Of a stretch of DNA of 35,371 bases, positions 29,901 to 35,371 are shown one piece after another. Position numbers and translations under genes: made by a program. This DNA comes from Candidatus Dechloromonas phosphorivorans (GTDB lineage Bacteria > Pseudomonadota > Gammaproteobacteria > Burkholderiales > Rhodocyclaceae). The stretch's first letter is position 1. Every line of letters starts with the position of its first letter. The DNA is taken from positions 1-35,371 of the forward strand of contig JADKBR010000025.1 in the NCBI GenBank assembly GCA_016714975.1, written 5' to 3'. The notes beneath the pieces are model-generated. The model saw only the letters and a program-made list of their open reading frames with translations, did no database searches and was not told where the DNA came from.

Positions 29901-30133
29901 AGCCGGCACGGATTTTCAGTCCGGCTTGTCGCCTGAGCTGCTTGATGAGAGTCGTCACCGCATCAACCGGGTAGCTCAGCGGCACCCTCACCCTGCCGAG
30001 ACGCGTGATCAGGGTGCTCTCGCCAGCGCCTGGGGGCGGTCGCCAGAATCTGGCGGTAACGAACGTCAGAGGGGAATTCGATCCCCTTGGTGTTGTGCAG
30101 CGCTGCGATGGGCTCGGTCGGCAGATCCGGCAT
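29884..30133 (-). pseudogene. Remnant of a P-loop ATPase-like gene
   Basis: Downstream of pitA the minus strand opens with MPDLPTEPIAALHNTKGIEF, then PSDVRYRQILATAP. After a frame change comes GAGESTLITRLGRV, then VPLSYPVDAVTTLIKQLRRQ and a stop at 29884 inside the end of the symporter gene. The P-loop GxGKST is spoiled to GAGEST (one base change from lysine to glutamate). The protein is far too short for an ATPase, so a large part of the middle is gone. The parent family cannot be named with certainty. Confidence 0.35.
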
Positions 30134-30202
30134 GACTCACGCTTGACTCGAAGGAAAGATGGCGTCCCGTCGGGCCGCCGTCTGGAGAAGTCGCGGAGGG
30201 TT

Positions 30203-31465
30203 CTAGCCGAAAACAGCGCGCAGGATGTGGAAGATCATGGCCGCCAGAATCGCCGCAATGGGCACCGTGATCAACCACGAGAGAAAAATGCCGGCAATGA
30301 CGCGCAGGTCGAGGTGCACCGATACCGCGGGCGATACCCACGCCAATCACCGCACCGACCGCAATCTGGGTCGTCGACACCGGCATGCCTATCCCGGAAG
30401 CCGCCACGACGACAATCGAGGCGGCAACGGTGGCCGCATAACCACGGGTCGGCGTCAACTGGGTGATCTTGTTGCCGATGGTAGCCCTAACCTGTAGCCG
30501 TAGGTCGCCACGCCGACGACGATGCCCATGCCGCCGAGCAGCAGCATGAACGGCGTCACCGCCGACCGGGAACTCACCGCCTGGGTCTCGATGATCTGAA
30601 TGGCTGTCGCCATCGGCCCAATGCCATTGGCGACATCGTTCGAGCCGTGGGCAAAAGCCATCGCCGCCCCGGTAAACACCATAAGCGGGCCGAACAGCTT
30701 CTCGACGCTGGCAAAGTGAAAAATCCGGTCTTCGCTCTCTTCGAGATGGATGCGGCGCATCAGCACCTTGGCGATGATCGCCAGGACGACGCCGATCGCG
30801 AGCGAAAGGAATTGACCCTCGATGCCGCCGAGATTGATATTGACATGCTTGAGCCCGGCGGTAATGGTCACCAGCGCGACGATCCAGCCGACCAGAAACG
30901 CATATAGCGGACCCCACCTTCGCGCCTGGCGGATTGGATTCTCGGTATTGAAAATCAGCTTGCGGATGCTCAGAGTCAGGGCCAGCGCGACGATGCCGCC
31001 AAGCACAGGGAAGATCAACCAACCGACGACGATTTCGGCCATCATTTCCCAGTTGACCGCACCGATACCGAGCGCGGCGACACCGGCGCCGCATATGGCG
31101 CCGACGATCGACTGGGTCGCGGACACCGGCCAGCCGCACATGCTGGCGATCGTCAGCCAGATTCCGGCCGCCAGCAAGGCCGCGATCATGCCGAAGAGCA
31201 GCAAATGCGGCGCCGGTTCGAAGAGCTTGCCAACGAGGATCTCTCTGGAGATGGTGTCGGCCACCTCGCCGCCGGCCAGATAGGCGCCGGCAAACTCCAT
31301 GATCGCCGCCAGCAGCAGCGCCCGTCTCAGGGTTATGGCTCCGGAACCGACCGAGGTCCCCATGGCATTGGCAACATTGTTGGCGCCCATTCCCCAGCAC
31401 ACGCAAAGGCCAAAGGCAAAGGCCATGACGTAAAACAATGTCGAATACTGCGCAATGATCTCCAC
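30203..31465 (-). CDS. pitA: Low-affinity inorganic phosphate transporter, PitA family (two frameshifts)
   Basis: A PiT-family permease of about 420 residues that imports metal-phosphate with protons. The two inverted signature repeats are clear: GMGANNVANAMGTSVGSG near the N-terminus and FAHGSNDVANGIGPMAT in the second half, with CGWPVSATQSIVGA and GMPVSTTQIAVGAVIG. The frame breaks near 30490 (after VATYGYRL) and near 30335 (before LRVIAGIFLSWLITVP). The C-terminus FHILRAVFG ends at the TAG at 30203. It follows its PhoU-like partner by about 100 bases, the common pap-pit arrangement. Confidence 0.93.
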
Positions 31466-31564
31466 AATACGATCCCTGGCGATGAAGTGCTGAAATGAAG
31501 AGACAAATCCAAGAGCGCTGACAACAGCCGCGAACGGTCTTGCCGGTTCCGCGACCCCTGGTCG

Positions 31565-32245
31565 TCAGTGGGCAATCATCAGCCGCAGTCGGTCTCCGAC
31601 CTTCTCGGCATAGTCGGCCAGATTGCCCACCCAGCGGATCAACTGGTACCAGAGCATCACCGAGACCGGACTCAGACTGCCCTCCTGGGCGAAGAGTGCC
31701 CGCGTCAGGGAAATTCCCATCAGGTCGGTATCGCTCTCCATGTAGCCCAGTTCAAGGATCATCGCTTCCACTCGCTCGACCTCGCGGCCGCGGAAGCCGA
31801 TTTCAAGCAACTCGTCGAGTCCCTCGATTATCCGGTTCGCCTGTTCGCAGGTTTCGGTGCAGCGGGCAACGAATCTCGCCAGCGGTTCGGCCATGCCGTC
31901 GGGGACCTCCATCTTGCGTTGAACCAGCAGGCCGGCAATGTCCTGCGCGATGCCGGCGATCGTATCCTGCATCGCCAGCAGTTCCAGCAGGTCGCGCCGG
32001 TCAACCGCCAGCAGCAGACTTCTCGGCAGGTGGCTGCGCAACTCGTTCTTGATTGCGTCCGCCTCCCTCTCCTTCGCGAAGATCTTCTCGTTGTGGAGTT
32101 CGAGTTTTTCCTCATTCCCCTCAATCAGCGCAGCGAACAGCGCCGGCACTTCGCCAATGCACTCGATAACGACGCGCATGTGTTGTTGCAGCGGCTTGAA
32201 CGGCGACTTGCCGAACAGCGCCGCCATGGAGTTTGTGGACAACAT
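31565..32245 (-). CDS. DUF47/TIGR00153 family protein, Pit accessory protein (PhoU-like)
   Basis: An intact 226-residue helical protein related to PhoU. Characteristic parts are FGKSPFKPLQQHMRVVIECI, the KIFAKEREADAIKNELRSHL helix with E...D metal-binding residues, VDRRDLLELLAMQDTIAGIA, and the closing NLADYAEKVGDRLRLMI. It likely regulates or assists the downstream PitA permease. The ATG at 32245 has GGGAGG upstream. Together with pitA it forms a two-gene operon. Confidence 0.92.
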   Translation of the reverse strand: MLSTNSMAALFGKSPFKPLQQHMRVVIECIGEVPALFAALIEGNEEKLELHNEKIFAKEREADAIKNELRSHLPRSLLLAVDRRDLLELLAMQDTIAGIAQDIAGLLVQRKMEVPDGMAEPLARFVARCTETCEQANRIIEGLDELLEIGFRGREVERVEAMILELGYMESDTDLMGISLTRALFAQEGSLSPVSVMLWYQLIRWVGNLADYAEKVGDRLRLMIAH

Positions 32246-32287
32246 CTGCTTTCCTCCCGCGCAGGCGCAGAAGAACATACCTGGAAC

Positions 32288-32303
32288 CCCGGCTCATGCC
32301 GGG
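32288..32303 (-). other. Small hairpin upstream of the DUF47-pitA operon
   Basis: CCCGGC-TCAT-GCCGGG forms a perfect 6-bp stem with a four-base loop, about 43 bases before the DUF47 start. It lies in the 316-base region between that gene and the ABC exporter gene. It may be a leader hairpin of the operon. No PHO box or promoter could be recognised, and the rest of the region shows nothing definite. Confidence 0.35.
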
Positions 32304-32561
32304 AACCATCTTCTCGCCTCTTGCCTGCCAATGATCAGTTACTCGTAGGAATTCTAACCCTCGCTCAATCCGGGTCAACTGATCCGCGGAGAATCATGCC
32401 GTTTCCTTTGCCATCGGCACCGGTCACTCGGCCGCCTGCTCCTCCCGGCACGCTGACGATTCGGGCGCAGCGAAGGAAGCCCCTCTGGTCACGCACCTCA
32501 ATACTGCACACTCCAGGGCAGACGATGGACATGAGCACAACGGCAATCCGCGGCCAGGCAT

Positions 32562-33996
32562 TCACAGATCGAGTTGCAGCGTCGCCAAGCGCGCGTAGAG
32601 TCCGCCCTGGTGGCGCAGATCCTCCGGGGTGCCGATCTCGACGATGCGCCCGTGATCCATGACGACGATGCGATCAGCCTTTTGCACCGTGGACAGCCGA
32701 TGGGCGATGATCAGCGTGGTGCGTCCCTGCATGGCCGCGCTGAGGCCGCGTTGCACGAGGATTTCCGATTCCGCATCGAGGGCGCTGGTCGCCTCGTCGA
32801 GCAGCAAGAGCCGGGCGCCCTTGAGGATGGCGCGTCTCGCCCGGCGAGATGTCCAGGCAGATATTGTCGAGAGCGCGCATTTGCGGGCGGGCCGGATAGG
32901 AAAAGACGACGCTTTCGAAGGTGATCGCCGCCTGTCGCGCAGAGACGGGCGTCTGCGGCACGCTCGTGTCAAGGATGGCCGATTCGGCGTGCAAGAGTTC
33001 AAGCAATCGCTCGGTGGCCCCGGCGGCGCGCATCACGTCGCCCCACACTTCCGCCATGGTCCCCACCCCGCCCGCGACCAACGCCGCGTACAGGACAAAG
33101 GAGGCCAGCTGGCCGCCGGTCAGGAGGCCGTCATGCACCTGGCGCGCGCCGATCCACAGGACGAAGATGATCGTTCCCATGATCGCCGTGATGATCAATG
33201 CCGTCAGCGCCGCCCGGACACGCGTCCGCCTGATCGCGGTGGCAAAACTTGCTTCAGTGCGTTCGGCAAATCGCCGGGCCTCCTGGGGCTCCTGCGTATA
33301 GGCCTGGACGGTCGGCATGGCATTGAGGATCTCGCCCGCCAGCGCTGAAGTGTCGGCAATTCGGTCCTGGGATTCCCGCGACAGTTTCCTGACCTTGCGC
33401 CCGATGGCAAGGATCGGCAGGATCAGCAAGGCCATCAGGCCAAGATTCAGCGAGAACAGATAGAGGCTGGTGACGGCCAGCATGACCATGCCGCCGATGA
33501 ACTGGAACAGGCTGCGCAAACCCATCGAGATCGAACTGCCGACGACGGTCTGGATCAGCGTCGTGTCACCGGTCAACCGGGACAGCACTTCCCCCGTCTG
33601 CAAGGTCTCGAAGAATTGCGGCGCCTGCACCAGCACCCGGGCATAGACGGCGCTGCGCAGATCTGCCGTCACCCGCTCGCCGACCCACGACACGGTGTAA
33701 TAGCGGGCAGCGACCGCCAACGCCCAGAAGCTTGCCAGTGCGAACAAGGCCAGGAAATGGCCGTTCAGACTCAAGCCGGCGAGCAGTCCGCCAGCCGACC
33801 GCTCCCGCTCGCCGAAGCCGAAATCGATCAGGTCGCGAAACGCCAGCGGGACCAGCAGAATTGCCGCAGAACCGAGGCAGAGCAGGACAAAGGCCAGCGC
33901 AATGCGCGCCCGGTGCGGCAAGAGGAATGGCCACAGGCCGCGCAAAGCCGACAGTGGGCGCGAATTCGCCGTTCGCGCTGGAAGTTTGTTGGGCAT
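32562..33996 (-). pseudogene. MsbA-like ABC exporter with its ATPase core deleted
   Basis: A fused permease-ATPase of the lipid/drug exporter type. The membrane domain is complete: six hydrophobic helices, VGERVTADLRSAVYARVL, FFETLQTGEVLSRLTGDTTL and AYTQEPQEARRFAERTE. The nucleotide-binding domain begins normally (ITFESVVFSYPARPQMRALD, then ICLDISPGE). It then jumps at about 32845 straight to AILKGARLLLLDEATSALDA and the H-switch IIAHRLSTVQKADRI. Walker A, the Q-loop and the LSGGQ signature, roughly 110-120 codons, are missing, and the frame also changes at the junction. As written it cannot bind ATP properly. Either a true deletion or a collapse in the assembly would explain it. The ATG at 33996 is chosen over a TTG at 34002. 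Confidence 0.85.
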
Positions 33997-34075
33997 CCGC
34001 AATTATCGCTGATCTGGGCGCAGGCGCAGGGTTGCACCGGCAGGCATCGGGCGCCACCACCTCTGGTGGCCGAAC

Positions 34076-34651
34076 CTAGCGGCCCCGCTGGTTGCCGGGA
34101 ACCTTGTAGAGGTCGACCGGCTTGGCTGGCGTGCCCTGCTCGGGCAAAGGCCTGGGCACCGGACGAGGCGGATACGGCGGATAGGGTCGGATGTAGCCCG
34201 AGCCACCGTAGTAGGACGGCACGGGCACATAGACCGGCTGCACCGAACCCGTGGCGCGGCAGCCGTCTTCGAGTTCGGCGCGGCGCGACGAATCCAGCGC
34301 CATCCGGTCGAGTGTCCGCAAGCAGGACTCGACGCTGGCGGCCGAGGGGCCCGCGTTGGCAGCAGCCTGTTGTTCTTTCAGCAGCTTGCGCTGGGCGGCT
34401 TCGTCCTTCTTGCGCTCGGCCTCAAGCTTGTCCGCATAACTCTCGAGCCGATCGGCATCGCGCTCGGCCTGCCGGCGGCTGGCTTCCGGAACGTTATCGT
34501 CGGGGATCGCCTTGATCGTGCTGCTGCCGCCGCTGCATGGCGAATTCGAAATCTCCGTCCGACCATCCGGTTGGCGGCACTTGTAAACCTCGGCCTGGGC
34601 GGGCAGCGCCCAGCCCAGCAAGGCGAGCAGAGCGAGTTGCGTGATCTTCAT
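34076..34651 (-). CDS. DUF4124 domain-containing periplasmic protein
   Basis: An intact 191-residue secreted protein. A signal peptide (LALLALLGWALPAQA) precedes the DUF4124 core VYKCRQPDGRTEISNSPCSG, whose two cysteines are typical. A long charged coiled coil follows (about residues 55-95, RRQAERDADRLESYADKLEA). Then come a second cysteine pair and a proline/tyrosine-rich tail with repeated RPYPPYPPRPVPRPLP. The function is unknown. Such proteins are common in betaproteobacteria. Confidence 0.88.
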   Translation of the reverse strand: MKITQLALLALLGWALPAQAEVYKCRQPDGRTEISNSPCSGGSSTIKAIPDDNVPEASRRQAERDADRLESYADKLEAERKKDEAAQRKLLKEQQAAANAGPSAASVESCLRTLDRMALDSSRRAELEDGCRATGSVQPVYVPVPSYYGGSGYIRPYPPYPPRPVPRPLPEQGTPAKPVDLYKVPGNQRGR

Positions 34652-34697
34652 GCCTCCCTTTATAGCGCAGCCGGAAGCACTTGTGGACCAAGTCAAC

Positions 34698-34721
34698 AAA
34701 AAAAGCGCCCGGCTCGGGTGC
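34698..34721 (-). terminator. Rho-independent terminator after the cysN-like gene
   Basis: On the minus strand GCACCCG-AGC-CGGGCGC forms a 7-bp stem with one mismatch and a three-base loop, followed by seven Ts. It lies about 125 bases after the cysN-like stop and before the DUF4124 start, so it should end the cysN transcript and isolate the next gene. Confidence 0.75.
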
Positions 34722-34846
34722 TGGCGGCGGCTGAGCGACGACTCATTCCATTTCCAGACCAATCGTGACGCGAAGATGAGCCGCTGAGAGTGCAATTGGC
34801 ACGGCAAGGCGAAGTCGACAAAGGCATGGCTGGACTGGAAACGGAA

Positions 34847-35371
34847 TCAGAGGATCATCCCGGCGCCGACCGTGTTGTTGCTGCTTCGTCGATGATGATG
34901 AAGGCGCCGGTGGCTGAAGGTTTTCCGCATGGGAATCGACGAACAGCAGCGGGGCGAGCTTGAGTGTCACTGCGCGATGTCGTTCATCGCCAGCTTTCCC
35001 GCCGCGACTTTCTCCGGCGTTGACTTTGTCGAGGCGATGGTCGATGGTGACCAGCAGCGCTTTACTGTCGCGCGTCGTATGGCGGATCAGGTAGGTCCAG
35101 GCGCGGTCCATCGGTGTCGGACCGTCCAGCAGACGGTGGCTTCGATCTGGCCGGACGGCGGCCACCGGCACTTCGTTCGACTTGACGTCGTAATGACGCC
35201 CCGCGAAGTGTCAATCTCGTCGGCAGCAACCTGCAAGGTCCACCGATTGCTCGGTAATCCTTCAGCAAAGTTCGACGCCGCCGATCTAGATCGCACTATG
35301 TCACGGTCGACTCGCGACCGGAGGGCAAACCGGCGTCACCGACCCGGATCGACCCGGATTCGACCCGGCCC
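34847..35371 (-). CDS. cysN: Sulfate adenylyltransferase subunit 1-like (CysN), C-terminal part, frameshifted
   Basis: The C-terminal domain of a CysN/NodQ-type GTPase subunit of ATP sulfurylase, which primes sulfate to APS; the gene enters from the right edge. Fragments in several frames give IRVGDAG.LPSGRESTV, VAADEIDTSRGV, GQIEATV, YLIRHTTRDSKALLVTIDHR, LDKVNAGE and, in another frame, ATGAFIIIDEA followed by VGAGMIL and the TGA at 34847. The order matches the end of CysN, including the final TGAF..ID..T..TVGAGM block. There are at least four indels in 500 bases, the densest in the window, as expected near a contig end. A CysNC fusion is excluded because the protein stops here. Confidence 0.75.
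35340..35370. repeat. Short CGACCCGGAT repeats at the window end
   Basis: CGACCCGGAT occurs twice in tandem and a third imperfect copy follows after one T. They lie inside the cysN-like reading region, where the family has one IRVGD segment, so the repeats are probably a consensus or assembly artefact at the end of the sequence. Confidence 0.4.

Overview
This is a GC-rich chromosomal window that reads as a betaproteobacterium, most likely of the Rhodocyclales (Accumulibacter/Dechloromonas-like). The basis is the overall set of genes: prfC, rlmJ, DUF3301, a Pit phosphate transporter with its PhoU-like partner, a phasin-like protein and many soluble PAS kinases. No rRNA or marker gene fixes the taxon. 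The consensus carries many single-base indels, often in homopolymer runs, so several ordinary genes appear frameshifted. I give the whole gene span in those cases and say where the frame breaks.

Positions 1-7396 (minus strand) hold a sugar-nucleotide operon transcribed right to left: glmS, wbpA, wbpB, wbpD, a GlpD-type FAD oxidoreductase, wbpE and wbpI (cut by the window edge). The wbpA-B-E-D-I set is the known route from UDP-GlcNAc to UDP-2,3-diacetamido-2,3-dideoxy-mannuronic acid. GlmS supplies glucosamine-6-phosphate. The FAD enzyme inside the operon is unexpected. Positions 7.6-9.5 kb hold a diheme cytochrome c, a DUF3303 protein, a small coupled reading frame and a VOC protein, followed by a decayed transposase relic at 9.65-9.94 kb.

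Positions 10-19.3 kb are housekeeping: a sirtuin, an acyl-CoA synthetase, an SGNH hydrolase, a VOC protein, the YlqF GTPase, YaiI, release factor 3, a hexose-6-phosphate mutarotase, DUF3301 and RlmJ.

Positions 19.2-27.13 kb form the most interesting part: a block with lower GC and no visible frameshifts. It holds an IS3-type OrfA remnant, then a 1571-residue soluble protein that fuses a whole Crp/Fnr regulator (with its helix-turn-helix) to eight PAS-like units and a NarX/DesK-type histidine kinase. After that come its LuxR-type response regulator, a phasin-like protein, a small unknown protein, and a free Crp/Fnr regulator paralogous to the kinase's own N-terminus. The block appears to have entered the 3' end of rlmJ. 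A displaced, diverged copy of the last ~33 rlmJ codons lies at 27133-27233, just beyond the block, and still overlaps the convergent neighbour (a MazG-like pyrophosphohydrolase).

Positions 27.2-35.4 kb return to GC-rich core genes: the pyrophosphohydrolase, a MetA-type outer-membrane protein, a dicarboxylate symporter, a P-loop gene remnant, pitA with its DUF47 partner, an ABC exporter whose ATPase core is deleted, a DUF4124 protein, and the 3' end of a cysN-like sulfate adenylyltransferase subunit with a rho-independent terminator.
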